DNA from: BOG-931 sp963781725 | Lineage (GTDB): Bacteria; Pseudomonadota; Alphaproteobacteria; Rhizobiales; Xanthobacteraceae | DNA length: 64,000 bases | Assembly (NCBI GenBank): GCA_963781725.1 | Contig: CAWAGV010000002.1 | Coordinates: forward strand, 1,984,001-2,048,000 | Direction: 5' to 3' | In this document: positions 1-8,190 of the stretch, piece after piece | How the letters are laid out: each line of letters opens with the position of its first letter | Position numbering within the stretch: position 1 is the stretch's first letter | Notes under the pieces: model-generated | Database searches by the model: none | Told to the model about the DNA's origin: nothing | The model's input: only the letters and a program-made list of their open reading frames with translations | Program-made: the position numbers and the translations under genes

Positions 1-138
1 GGCGCCGAGGTCGCCCGAAAGCGTGATCAGATCGCCCGGCTCCAGCGCGCAGGCGACGTCGCCGATCAGGCCGGCGAGCGCTTGCTCGTTGGGCACGGTC
101 AAGGAGAAGCCGGCGCTGCCTGTCGTGGTCAGAAGCAT
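1..138 (-). CDS. tsaE: TsaE, tRNA t6A-synthesis ATPase (N-terminal fragment)
   Basis: The first 46 codons of a minus-strand gene leave the window at its left edge. The visible protein starts MLLTTTGSAGFSLTVPNEQ and reaches LEPGDLITLSGDLGA, the residues just before the TsaE P-loop (GDLGAGKT in the family). TsaE is the ATPase that works with TsaB/TsaD in N6-threonylcarbamoyl-adenosine modification of tRNA; tsaD is also in this window. The gene lies about 100 bases downstream of divL on the same strand. In many alphaproteobacteria TsaE is fused to a phosphotransferase domain; that part is outside the window. Confidence 0.8.
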   Translation of the reverse strand, partial: MLLTTTGSAGFSLTVPNEQALAGLIGDVACALEPGDLITLSGDLGA

Positions 139-240
139 CGTGAATTATTGCGGTCCCAGCCCAGTCTTATCCAGCCTTCTTTGGCCTGCCGAAATAGGCT
201 TTGCCAAGGCGGGGAAGCGGTTTACCCATACTACCCCGGC

Positions 241-2823
241 CTAGGCCGCCGTCTGCGCCGCGGTTTCCGCCAACGGGAAGGTGCAGGTGACGGTGGTGCC
301 CTGTCCGACCGCGGAATCGATCGCTACCGTGCCGCCGTGCAGTTCGACGAATGAGCGCACCAGCGACAGGCCGATGCCGGGCCCGCGGTGCTGCGAGCCG
401 AGCGAATGCGACTCGAACCAATCGAACACCTTGCCGAGCACGTCGGGTGGAATTCCCGGGCCCTGATCGGTCACCGAGAACGTCACGGCGTCCGGCCGGC
501 GTTCGGCGAGCAGCGTGATGGTCGCGCCGCCCGGCGAGAAGCTCACCGCATTGGCGAGAAGGTTGAACAGCACCTGCCGCACGCGCCGTTCGTCGGCGAT
601 GAAGCTGCCGATGCCGGATGCCGCCTTGATGTCGAGCGTCAGGCCGGCGCTGACCAGCCGGTCCTGCACGCCTTCGGCGGCGGCCTCCATGGTGGCGCGG
701 ACGTCGACGGCGCCAAGATTGAGCTGCATGCGGCCGGCGTCGATGGTGGCGAGGTCGAGGATGTTGTTGATCAGCGCCAGCAATGTGTTGGTCGAAATCG
801 TGATGAAATCGAGATATTCGCGCTGCTTTGGCTGCAACGGTCCGGTCGCCGGATCGCCGAGCAGATGGACGAAGCCGATGATGTTGGTGAGCGGCGAGCG
901 CAGTTCGTAGGAGACGTGATGAACGAAATCGATCTTGATCCTGTCGGCGTCTTCGAGCGCCTCGTTGCGCTCGCGCAGCGCCCGCTCGACGTTCACCGAA
1001 TCGGTCACGTCGTGGAACGTCACCAGCGTCGCGCCGTCCGGCAGCGGAACGGTGGCGCAATCGACGACGCTGCCGTCGCGCCGTTCGAGCCGCCCGGCCA
1101 TCGGCTCGCGGCTGTCGATCGCGGTGACCACGTCGCGCAAGGCTTGCCAGACCGCGCTGTCGCCGAGCAGCGGCTTGCAAAGCGCGGTGACAGTCTCGAT
1201 GTGCGGCCGTTCGGCGAGCATCTGCGGTGAAAGCCGCCACATCCGGGCGAAGGCGGGATTGTGCAGGCGGATGCGGCCGTCGCTGGCGAACACCGCGACG
1301 CCTTCCGCCAGGTTGTCGAGCGTCTCGCCCTGGAAGCGGATCATCTCCTGGAAGCGCCGTTCGAGGTCGAGCCGTTCGGTGACGTCGTGGAACACATGGG
1401 TCACGCCGCCGTCGGGATTGGGCGTCGTCACCACCCGCAGCATGCGGCCGTCCGGCAGGTGCCATTCGTGCTCTTGCGCCTCGACGGCGCGGTAGGCTTC
1501 GAAAAGCTGGGCTTTCCACTGCCGGAAATTCTGTTGCTCCGGCAGTTTGTCCTCGGTGCGCAGGCGATCGAGCAGTGCAGAGTCGGTCGGCTGCTGGTCG
1601 AGGTAAGCCGGGTCCAGGCTCCACAGCGCGCGATAGGCCGCGTTGTAGAACGACAGCCGATGATCGGCGTCGAACATCGCGACGCCGGCGGACAAGAGAT
1701 CGAGGGTGCGGCGGTGTGCATCGACCAGCCGGGCGAGCGCGACCCGCATGGTCTCGGCCTCGGTGGCGTCGATGCCGATCCCGGCGCTGCCGTCCTCGGT
1801 CTTGAAGTCGAAGACGTCGAATGTGCGCCGGGTGCCGGCGACGACGGCGGGAAGCCGTCCGGAAAAGCCGCCGCTGGCAACGCGCTCATGGGCAATGCCG
1901 ATTCGGGTGTGGCTATCGAGCAGTTCAAGCCGCTGCGCCACCGCGTCGGCGGCATCCTTTGCCTCGACCGCGCGGGCATAAGCCGGATTGACGAAGGTCA
2001 GATCGCCCGCTGCGTTGCGGGTCCAGACCGGCGACGGCAGCGTTTCGACCAGCGTGCGCAGCGAAGCGACTTCGGCGAGCAGCGACTCGTGGCGCGACAG
2101 CAGGCTGGCGAGATCGCGCTTCACGCCGCTGGCGTCTTTCAGGCGCAGCACGGCGCGGCCGCCGATGGCGCGGCCCTGCGCTTCGATCGGATGACCGGCG
2201 AGCGTGGTCAACGTCATCGAGAAACCCTCGCCGCGAGTGCGCAGCGCCTCGACCACCTGTTCCATGGCGCGCGCCTTTCCGGCGTCGAGCCAGGTTCCGA
2301 AAGCCAGCACGCGATGCGCAGCGAAGGCGCCGACGATCGCCGGATCGCCGTCGATCTGCGGCTCACCCGATCCCGCCGGCCAGTCCACCATCACCTGCGG
2401 CTCCGACGACAGCAGCGCATTGGCACGATCGAGGTCGCCGCGCAGGGCGGAAATCTGCTCGCGCGACGATGTCTCCAGCCGCGCGGCGCGTGACCAGGAC
2501 ATCAGCAGCATGATTGCGGTGACGACGCAGAAAAATATCAGCCCAAGCAGCAACACCAGCACCGCGATCTCGTGCCGGTCGATGCTGTCTTGCGCGGTCA
2601 GGACCAGTTCGTGCAGGGCAAGCGCGGGTTTCGGTTCGGCATGCACCGGAAACGGCAACAGCGTCCCGGCGGCAATGGCTGCCAGGAATCCGTTACGCCA
2701 CGGATCAGTGCAGCCCCCGTTGATCCGGAACGTGTCCGGCATGCCCCATTTGCCTTTGCTGGCAGCCACCGCCCAACACAGCACCGAAGGCCAGCGGGTT
2801 TCGCGGCAGTGGCCGCGAATCAT
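241..2823 (-). CDS. divL: DivL-type PAS sensor kinase with Tyr in place of the phospho-acceptor His
   Basis: Membrane-anchored kinase-like cell-cycle regulator of 860 aa. A hydrophobic stretch at about residues 45-62 and a transmembrane helix at about 86-109 are followed by PAS-like regions (about 255-355, 365-485, 495-610), a DHp domain and an HATPase domain. The H-box reads VSYELRSPLTN, so Tyr639 sits where histidine kinases have His. The ATP-binding side looks intact: N-box N754/N758, G1 box DQGPGIP at 786-792, F-box near 799-803 and G2 box GPGIGLSL at 814-821. Tyr at this place is the hallmark of DivL, which in Caulobacter controls CckA and CtrA, and the neighbour tsaE fits. The start at 2823 has a GAGGG about 9 bases upstream; Met28 is a weaker alternative. 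Confidence 0.85.
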   Translation of the reverse strand: MIRGHCRETRWPSVLCWAVAASKGKWGMPDTFRINGGCTDPWRNGFLAAIAAGTLLPFPVHAEPKPALALHELVLTAQDSIDRHEIAVLVLLLGLIFFCVVTAIMLLMSWSRAARLETSSREQISALRGDLDRANALLSSEPQVMVDWPAGSGEPQIDGDPAIVGAFAAHRVLAFGTWLDAGKARAMEQVVEALRTRGEGFSMTLTTLAGHPIEAQGRAIGGRAVLRLKDASGVKRDLASLLSRHESLLAEVASLRTLVETLPSPVWTRNAAGDLTFVNPAYARAVEAKDAADAVAQRLELLDSHTRIGIAHERVASGGFSGRLPAVVAGTRRTFDVFDFKTEDGSAGIGIDATEAETMRVALARLVDAHRRTLDLLSAGVAMFDADHRLSFYNAAYRALWSLDPAYLDQQPTDSALLDRLRTEDKLPEQQNFRQWKAQLFEAYRAVEAQEHEWHLPDGRMLRVVTTPNPDGGVTHVFHDVTERLDLERRFQEMIRFQGETLDNLAEGVAVFASDGRIRLHNPAFARMWRLSPQMLAERPHIETVTALCKPLLGDSAVWQALRDVVTAIDSREPMAGRLERRDGSVVDCATVPLPDGATLVTFHDVTDSVNVERALRERNEALEDADRIKIDFVHHVSYELRSPLTNIIGFVHLLGDPATGPLQPKQREYLDFITISTNTLLALINNILDLATIDAGRMQLNLGAVDVRATMEAAAEGVQDRLVSAGLTLDIKAASGIGSFIADERRVRQVLFNLLANAVSFSPGGATITLLAERRPDAVTFSVTDQGPGIPPDVLGKVFDWFESHSLGSQHRGPGIGLSLVRSFVELHGGTVAIDSAVGQGTTVTCTFPLAETAAQTAA

Positions 2824-2900
2824 TCGACTTTACCCTCAAGGGGATTCGTGCGGAAAGAGTCCAGATCGTGAACGGGGCGGCTGGAGGCTCCGCCCGGCGC

Positions 2901-3332
2901 TCAAGCCGACAAAGCGCTGGCTCGTGGCTTCAAATTCTGCGCGCTGCGCACCATGTCGTCGAGGTTGATGCGGTTGAGCGCGATGCCGAATTCCTGCTCG
3001 GCGGAAGACAACGCGGGCAACACGACCTTGTTCATCAATTCGGAATTCGCGGGCTCTTCGTTGACATCTTCCACCGAGCCGGCGGCACGAAGAATGTCGT
3101 TGGCGGAGACCCGGTTGCTCTCGCGTCCGAGTTCATAGCCGCCACGCGGTCCGCGAATGCCTTTGAGAATGCCGTCGCGCACCAGTGCCTGCAGGACGGA
3201 TTCCAGATGCCGAGGCGGAAGCCCGTGACGCGCTGCGAGCGTCTTTGCCGATATCGGGCGGCCTTGCGCATGTAACGCAACGTCGATCACCGCAGCGATC
3301 GCAAGGACCCCTTTGCGAGAGAGCAGAGGCAT
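2901..3332 (-). CDS. Rrf2-family transcriptional regulator without cysteines
   Basis: 143-aa winged-helix regulator. The N-terminus MPLLSRKGVLAIAAVIDVAL and the recognition region LPPRHLESVLQALVRDGILKG with wing GPRGGYELGR are typical of Rrf2/IscR proteins. IscR, NsrR and RirA bind an Fe-S cluster through three cysteines, but this protein has no cysteine at all, so any signal must be cluster-independent. It stands alone between divL and dut, all on the minus strand. Target genes cannot be read from the sequence. Confidence 0.85.
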   Translation of the reverse strand: MPLLSRKGVLAIAAVIDVALHAQGRPISAKTLAARHGLPPRHLESVLQALVRDGILKGIRGPRGGYELGRESNRVSANDILRAAGSVEDVNEEPANSELMNKVVLPALSSAEQEFGIALNRINLDDMVRSAQNLKPRASALSA

Positions 3333-3440
3333 GTTTGTTGAAAACGCCCGGCGGGAAAAGAAGTTCGATGAAAAATTCTAGCCGACGAGTTAAAGATTCG
3401 GCGCAGCGATCTGCAAATCAATCGCAGTTATCCGCAATAT

Positions 3441-3905
3441 TCATTTCACTCCGGTGGAACCAAATCCGGATTTAGCTCGTTGCGTGAAGTCTAAAGTTCC
3501 TGATTCAACAAGTTTTACATGTAGAATTGGCGCGATTACTAGCTGCGCAATGCGCATTCCGCGCGAAACAACAAAAATCTCCGAACCAATATTTACAAGA
3601 ATAACCTGTAGTTCACCGCGATAGTCCGCATCGATGGTGCCGGGCGAATTGAGCACGGTGACGCCGTGCTTCGCGGCCAAACCGGAACGCGGACGGACTT
3701 GGCCTTCGGTGCCGCGCGGCAGCGCGATCGCGATGCCGGTGGGAATCATCGCGCGTTGGCCGGGTGCAATTTCGACCGGCGCATCCGCCGGCACGGCGGC
3801 GAGCAGATCGAGCCCGGCGGCAAGCTCGGATTGATAGCGCGGCAACGGCAGATCGGCGCCGTGCGGCAGCCGCGTGATCCGGACTTCGGGATTGTCGCCG
3901 CTCAA
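3441..3905 (-). CDS. dut: dUTP diphosphatase
   Basis: Trimeric dUTPase, 154 aa, hydrolysing dUTP to dUMP and PPi. All five family motifs are visible in order: AAGLDLLA, RPRSGLA, GTIDADYRGEL (with the catalytic Asp and the Tyr that stacks on uracil), RGMRIAQLVI, and the C-terminal GFGSTG arm. The chosen start is the TTG at 3905, whose TTGA overlaps the TGA stop of coaBC. A longer reading to 3983 would lie inside coaBC and exceed the usual size of about 150 aa. Coupling to coaBC implies a shared transcript. Confidence 0.9.
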   Translation of the reverse strand: MSGDNPEVRITRLPHGADLPLPRYQSELAAGLDLLAAVPADAPVEIAPGQRAMIPTGIAIALPRGTEGQVRPRSGLAAKHGVTVLNSPGTIDADYRGELQVILVNIGSEIFVVSRGMRIAQLVIAPILHVKLVESGTLDFTQRAKSGFGSTGVK

Positions 3906-5299
3906 CGCTTGGTATCCTTCAGCACTGTGATGATGCGCTCGATCAGCGTCCGCGCCACATCGTCTTTCGACTGCGGCGGCCAATTTTCGACGCCGTCTGC
4001 CGTGATCAGGTGCACGGTATTGGCATCGCCGCCCATGATCCCGGTTGCCGGCGAGACATCGTTGGCGAGGATCCAGTCGCTGCCTTTCCTGGCGAGCTTG
4101 GCCTTGGCGTTGGCGATCAGGTCATCAGTCTCGGCGGCAAAGCCGATGACCAGCTGCGGGCGATCGGCGCGGCGATGGGCGATTGTCGACAGGATATCGG
4201 GGTTCTCGGTCAGCGTGAGCGTCGGCGTCTTGCCGCCCTGCTTCTTGATCTTGCTGTCGCTCTCCCGCTCCGCGCGCCAGTCGGCCACGGCAGCCGCAAA
4301 AATGGCGACGTCGGCCGGCAGCGCTTTCTCGACGGCGGCCAGCATTTGCCGCGCGGTTTCGACCTTCACCACGGTCACGCCGAGGGGATCGGGGATGTTC
4401 ACCGGCCCTGAAACCAGCACCACATCGGCACCGGCGGCCGCCGCCGCCGTTGCGATGGCGTGACCCTGCTTGCCCGATGAGCGATTGGCGATATAGCGCA
4501 CCGGATCGATCGGTTCGTTGGTCGGTCCGGATGTGACCACCACGCGCTTGCCGGTCAGTGGTCCAGCCTTGCGCACCAGCCGTTCAGCCGCGGCGACGAT
4601 GTCGAGCGGCTCCGCCATGCGGCCAGTCCCGGCTTCGCCGCGCTCCGCCATTTCGCCGGCACCGGGGCCGGCGACATGGGCGCCGTCGGCGATCAGTTGC
4701 GCCAGATTGCGTTGTGTTGCCCGCGCCGCCCACATGTGCGGGTTCATCGCCGGCGCCAGCAAGATCGGCTTGTCGGTCGCGAGCAGCACGGCGGTGGCGA
4801 GGTCGTCAGCGCGGCCGCCTGCCATCTTCGCCAGCAGATCGGCGGTTGCCGGCGCGACGACAACGAGATCGGTGTCCCGCGCCATGCGGATGTGGCCGAC
4901 GTCGAACTCGCTGCGCGCGTCGAACAGGTCGGTGAAGGCATGCTCGCCGCTGAGCGCGCCGACCGACAGCGGTGTGACGAAGTGCTGCGCGGCGGCCGTC
5001 AGAATGCAGCGGACCTGCGCGCCGTGATCCTGCAGGCGGCGGATCAGGTCGAGCGATTTGTAGGCGGCAATGCCGCCGCCGATGATCAGCAGGATGCGCT
5101 TGTCGCCCGCGACGGCAACCCGCGTGCTCGGCCGTGCCGGCCGCTCAAAGCGTTCCAGGATTTCGGTGCCGGCGCCTTCCGCCGCCTGCCGCAGGATGAC
5201 GCGGATCTCGTCTTCCATGGAGCGGTTGTTGCGCGCCGCGCGCAGCCGCAACAGCGTCTTCAGCCTGTCGTCGAGCTGCCGGACGGTGAGACTGGCCAT
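3902..5299 (-). CDS. coaBC: CoaBC (phosphopantothenoylcysteine synthetase/decarboxylase) with N-terminal ribbon-helix-helix domain
   Basis: Bifunctional coenzyme A enzyme, 465 aa. Residues 1-42 (MASLTVRQLDDRLKTLLRLR, then NNRSMEDEIRVILRQA) match a FitA/Arc-type ribbon-helix-helix DNA-binding domain. A short linker leads to the flavoprotein CoaC domain (about 67-243), with catalytic His136 in GHIRMAR and substrate motif PAMNPHMW at 183-190. The CoaB domain (about 248-462) has NRSSGK at 272-277 and KIKKQ at 350-354. In the CoaC active-site loop (E. coli ACGDIGPGRM, Cys158) this protein reads ERGEAGTGRM, so Arg220 replaces Cys. The start at 5299 is followed directly by the RHH sequence and lies below a strong promoter and operator (5325-5365), which suggests autoregulation. 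dut overlaps the 3' end. Confidence 0.92.
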   Translation of the reverse strand: MASLTVRQLDDRLKTLLRLRAARNNRSMEDEIRVILRQAAEGAGTEILERFERPARPSTRVAVAGDKRILLIIGGGIAAYKSLDLIRRLQDHGAQVRCILTAAAQHFVTPLSVGALSGEHAFTDLFDARSEFDVGHIRMARDTDLVVVAPATADLLAKMAGGRADDLATAVLLATDKPILLAPAMNPHMWAARATQRNLAQLIADGAHVAGPGAGEMAERGEAGTGRMAEPLDIVAAAERLVRKAGPLTGKRVVVTSGPTNEPIDPVRYIANRSSGKQGHAIATAAAAAGADVVLVSGPVNIPDPLGVTVVKVETARQMLAAVEKALPADVAIFAAAVADWRAERESDSKIKKQGGKTPTLTLTENPDILSTIAHRRADRPQLVIGFAAETDDLIANAKAKLARKGSDWILANDVSPATGIMGGDANTVHLITADGVENWPPQSKDDVARTLIERIITVLKDTKR

Positions 5300-5324
5300 G
5301 GCGGTTTCCGCAAGTAACGCCAAC

Positions 5325-5365
5325 ATTATAAGCCAATTTGATTGCATTGCAATCAATGCAATCAA
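5325..5365 (-). promoter_or_regulatory. coaBC promoter with three-half-site RHH operator
   Basis: Reading the minus strand, a consensus TATAAT (5330-5325) lies 25 bases before the coaBC ATG. A TTGCAA (5352-5347), 16 bases further up, can serve as the -35 box. Over and beside the -35 lie three copies of the 9-mer TGCAATCAA on the plus strand: one inverted (TTGATTGCA, 5338-5346) and two in direct tandem (5348-5356 and 5357-5365). The outer arms form a perfect 10-bp inverted repeat with an 8-bp spacer. Closely spaced short half-sites are what RHH dimers bind, and the protein encoded just downstream begins with an RHH domain. The operator also overlaps the ubiB stop codon. Confidence 0.7.
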
Positions 5366-6933
5366 ATGACTTTCAAGGCGATCCAGAACAGCAGCGCGGC
5401 GATGATCCACAGCGCCGCCACGGTCCAGCGGCTGCGGCGACTTTCCGCCTTGTCCATCTCGGCGATGGTCTGCGGCGACAGCACCAGGCCGTCGCGGGTC
5501 ACCTCGTCGAGCTGGTCGAGCACGCGGGCGCCACGGCGCAGCAGGCCGGGCGCGCTGCCGACAAAGCGGCCGACGTCGGCAACGCCTTCCGCCGCGCTCT
5601 CGATCCGCCCGGCCGGGCCGAGATGCCGCGTCATCCATTCGCGCACCACCGGCTCCGCCGTGCTCCACATGTCGAGCTTGGGATCGAGCGAGCGCGCTAC
5701 GCCTTCCACCACCACCATGGTCTTTTGCAGCAGCAGCAGCTCCGGCCGGGTGCGCATGTCGAACAGGCCCGTCACCTCGAACAGCAGCGTCAGCAGCTTC
5801 GCCATCGAGATATCTTCGGCGGCGCGATTGTGGATCGGCTCGCCGATGGCGCGGATGGCCTGAGCGAAATCGTCGACCGAATGATGCGGCGGCACGTAAC
5901 CGGCTTCGAAATGGACTTCTGCGGTGCGGTGATAGTCGCGGGTGATGAAGCCGTGCAGGATCTCGGCGAGGAACAGCCGCTCCTTGGCGCCGAGCCGGCC
6001 CATGATGCCGAAATCCACGGCGATCAGCCGGCCATCGTCATCGACGAACAGATTGCCCGGATGCATGTCGGCGTGAAAGAAGCCATCACGCAGCGCGTGG
6101 CGCAGGAAAGTCTGGATCACGGTGCGGCCGAGCTTCGGCAGATCGAAACCCTTGGCTTGCAGACGGGCGCGGTCGGTCAGTGGCGTGCCGTCGATCCATT
6201 CCAGCGTCAGCACCTCCTTGGCGGTGCGGTCCCAATCGATCGTCGGGACGCGAAAGTCCGGATCGTCCCCGGTGTTCTCGGCCATCTCCGAAAGCGCCGC
6301 GGCCTCCAGCCGGAAATCCATTTCGACGGCAACCGAGCGCCGCAACGTATCGACCACCTCGATCAGCCGCAGCCGCCGCGCCTCGGCGGAAGAACTCTCG
6401 GCATGGTGCGCGGCGAAGGTGAATGCGCCGAGATCGTCGTGAAACCGCCGCTCGACGCCGGGCCGCAGCACCTTGACCGCAACGGCACGCGCGCCCTTCG
6501 GCGAATCCACTTCGGCGCGATGAACCTGCGCAATCGACGCTGCGGCGACCGGTGGTCCGAGGCTGAGAAACAACGATGCAACGGGCTTTCCCAGCGATGC
6601 CGCGATCACCGCTTCGGCCTCGCTCTGCGGGAACGGCGGCATCTGGTCTTGCAGCCGCTCGAGGTCGCGCGCCAGTGCGGCGCCGACCACGTCCGGCCGC
6701 GTCGCCAGGAACTGGCCGAGCTTGACATAGCTCGGCCCCAGCCGGGTCAGCGCGGTCGAGAGCCGCGCCTCGGCGGCGCCCTTGTTCCGGCGCTCGAATA
6801 GCCGCGCCATCCGCAACAGCGGCCGCGCCGGCACCGGCACCGCGGCGGGATCGATCAGGCCGAGCACGCCTTCGCGAGCGAACACGAAGCCGGCGCGACC
6901 GAGACGAACCACATGCGCGGGAGCGGAGATCAC
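5362..6933 (-). CDS. ubiB: UbiB, ubiquinone-biosynthesis atypical kinase/ATPase
   Basis: 523-aa ABC1/UbiB protein needed for ubiquinone synthesis. It carries the family KxGQ motif (YVKLGQFLATRPD), the A-rich nucleotide loop AAASIAQVHRA, the lysine motif VAVKVLRPGV, HADMHPGNLF and VDFGIMGRL. A hydrophobic segment at the extreme C-terminus (WTVAALWIIAALLFWIALKV) is the usual membrane anchor. Its start overlaps the ubiE stop by four bases (ATGA), so the two are translationally coupled. Its own stop codon lies inside the coaBC operator. Confidence 0.93.
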   Translation of the reverse strand: MISAPAHVVRLGRAGFVFAREGVLGLIDPAAVPVPARPLLRMARLFERRNKGAAEARLSTALTRLGPSYVKLGQFLATRPDVVGAALARDLERLQDQMPPFPQSEAEAVIAASLGKPVASLFLSLGPPVAAASIAQVHRAEVDSPKGARAVAVKVLRPGVERRFHDDLGAFTFAAHHAESSSAEARRLRLIEVVDTLRRSVAVEMDFRLEAAALSEMAENTGDDPDFRVPTIDWDRTAKEVLTLEWIDGTPLTDRARLQAKGFDLPKLGRTVIQTFLRHALRDGFFHADMHPGNLFVDDDGRLIAVDFGIMGRLGAKERLFLAEILHGFITRDYHRTAEVHFEAGYVPPHHSVDDFAQAIRAIGEPIHNRAAEDISMAKLLTLLFEVTGLFDMRTRPELLLLQKTMVVVEGVARSLDPKLDMWSTAEPVVREWMTRHLGPAGRIESAAEGVADVGRFVGSAPGLLRRGARVLDQLDEVTRDGLVLSPQTIAEMDKAESRRSRWTVAALWIIAALLFWIALKVI

Positions 6934-7691
6934 AAACGCCAGCCGGTATGCAGCGCGACGATGCCGCCGGTCATCGGCTGATAGGACACGCGCGCGAAGC
7001 CGGCATGGCGCATCATGGCGGCGAAAGCATCCGGCTTCGGAAAGCGGCGGATCGACTCGACAAGATAACGATAGGATTCGGCGTCACCAGCGACGGCGCG
7101 GCCGAGTGCCGGAATGACATTGAACGAATAGAAATCGTACAGCCGGTCGAGCCCGGGCAGATTGACCGCGGAAAACTCCAGGCAAAGGAACTTGCCGCCG
7201 AGCCGCAGCACGCGGAACGCCTCGCTCAGCGCGGTCTCGATGCGCGGCACGTTGCGGATGCCGAAGGCGATGGTGGCGGCGTCGAAGCTGCGGTCGGCGA
7301 ACGGCAGCGCCTCGGCATTGCCTTCCGCGAAGGTGATGAGGCCGCCGTCGGCGGCCTTCGCCGCACGTTCGCGCCCGACCGCCAGCATGTCCGGGTTGAT
7401 GTCGCAAACCGTGACCCGGGTCTGCTCGCCGCCGGCGGCGACAGTGCGGAACGCGATGTCGCCGGTGCCGCCGGCGATATCGAGCAGCGCAAACGGATGA
7501 TGCTTCGGCGGATCGAGCGCGGTAATGAGCGCGTCCTTCCAGGCGCGATGCAGGCCGAACGACATCAGGTCGTTCATCAGGTCGTAGCGGCGCGCCACGC
7601 TGTGAAACACGTCGTCGACCAGCGCCTGCTTGTCGCCGGCCGGAACGCGCCGAAAGCCGAAATCGGCCTGTTTTTCCTCGGGGGCGGTCAT
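6930..7691 (-). CDS. ubiE: UbiE, demethylubiquinone/demethylmenaquinone C-methyltransferase
   Basis: Class I SAM-dependent methyltransferase of ubiquinone synthesis, about 253 aa. Recognisable are VFHSVARRYDLMNDLMSFGLHRAWK near the N-terminus (UbiE signature 1, shown in part: YDLMNDLMSFGLHR), the SAM-binding loop LLDIAGGTGDIAF, and FGIRNVPRIETALSEAFRVL (signature 2). The start at 7691 (MTAPEEKQ) is preferred over 7712 because AGGA lies about six bases before it. It heads the ubiE-ubiB unit and is divergent from the glyoxalase-fold gene at 7790. Confidence 0.93.
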   Translation of the reverse strand: MTAPEEKQADFGFRRVPAGDKQALVDDVFHSVARRYDLMNDLMSFGLHRAWKDALITALDPPKHHPFALLDIAGGTGDIAFRTVAAGGEQTRVTVCDINPDMLAVGRERAAKAADGGLITFAEGNAEALPFADRSFDAATIAFGIRNVPRIETALSEAFRVLRLGGKFLCLEFSAVNLPGLDRLYDFYSFNVIPALGRAVAGDAESYRYLVESIRRFPKPDAFAAMMRHAGFARVSYQPMTGGIVALHTGWRL

Positions 7692-7789
7692 GGAATGTCC
7701 TATCGGTGCCAAGATAGCGCGGGCAGGCGCGCGGCGCTACAAAGCCGCCAATATGGCTAACGGGGGCGCCACCGACGAGGACTCCGACC

Positions 7790-8188
7790 ATGACAATTTC
7801 GTTTCAGCGTACCGTTCCGATTTTCCGGATTTTTTCGCTGGAAAAAGCGCGGGAGTTCTATGTTGGCTTTCTCGGCTTCAAGATGGACTGGGAGCATCGC
7901 TTCGAGCCCGATCTACCGGTGTACATGCAGGTGTCGCGCGGCGACCTGATCTTTCATCTCAGCGAGCATCACGGCGACGGTACGCCAGGCTCGGCCGCGT
8001 ACGTCTACACGACCGGCGTTAGCGAACTGCATCGCGAGTTGAGTGAGAAGAAATATCGCCACAACCGGCCAGGACTGGAAGAACGGGAGTGGGGGATGAC
8101 CGAGGTAACGGTGATTGATCCGTTTCATAACCGCATTACCTTTGGTCAACGCACCGAAGACATTACCGCCGCCTCACCGCAACCATAA
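7790..8188 (+). CDS. Glyoxalase/bleomycin-resistance-fold protein
   Basis: 132-aa vicinal-oxygen-chelate protein. Two beta-alpha-beta-beta-beta units can be read: an N-terminal half with SLEKAREFYVGFLGFKMDWE and a C-terminal half ending TEVTVIDPFHNRITFGQ, a typical VOC closing strand. VOC proteins of this kind either bind a metal for a lyase or dioxygenase reaction or sequester drugs; the substrate is unknown here. A GAGGA precedes the ATG. It is separated from mutM by two bases, so the two are probably co-transcribed. Confidence 0.85.
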   Translation: MTISFQRTVPIFRIFSLEKAREFYVGFLGFKMDWEHRFEPDLPVYMQVSRGDLIFHLSEHHGDGTPGSAAYVYTTGVSELHRELSEKKYRHNRPGLEEREWGMTEVTVIDPFHNRITFGQRTEDITAASPQP

Positions 8189-8190
8189 CG

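Noticed and set aside
5300..5668. N-terminal extension of CoaBC upstream of the RHH domain
   Set aside because: It would run through the operator and the end of ubiB; the RHH domain starts exactly at the ATG at 5299, below a good promoter.
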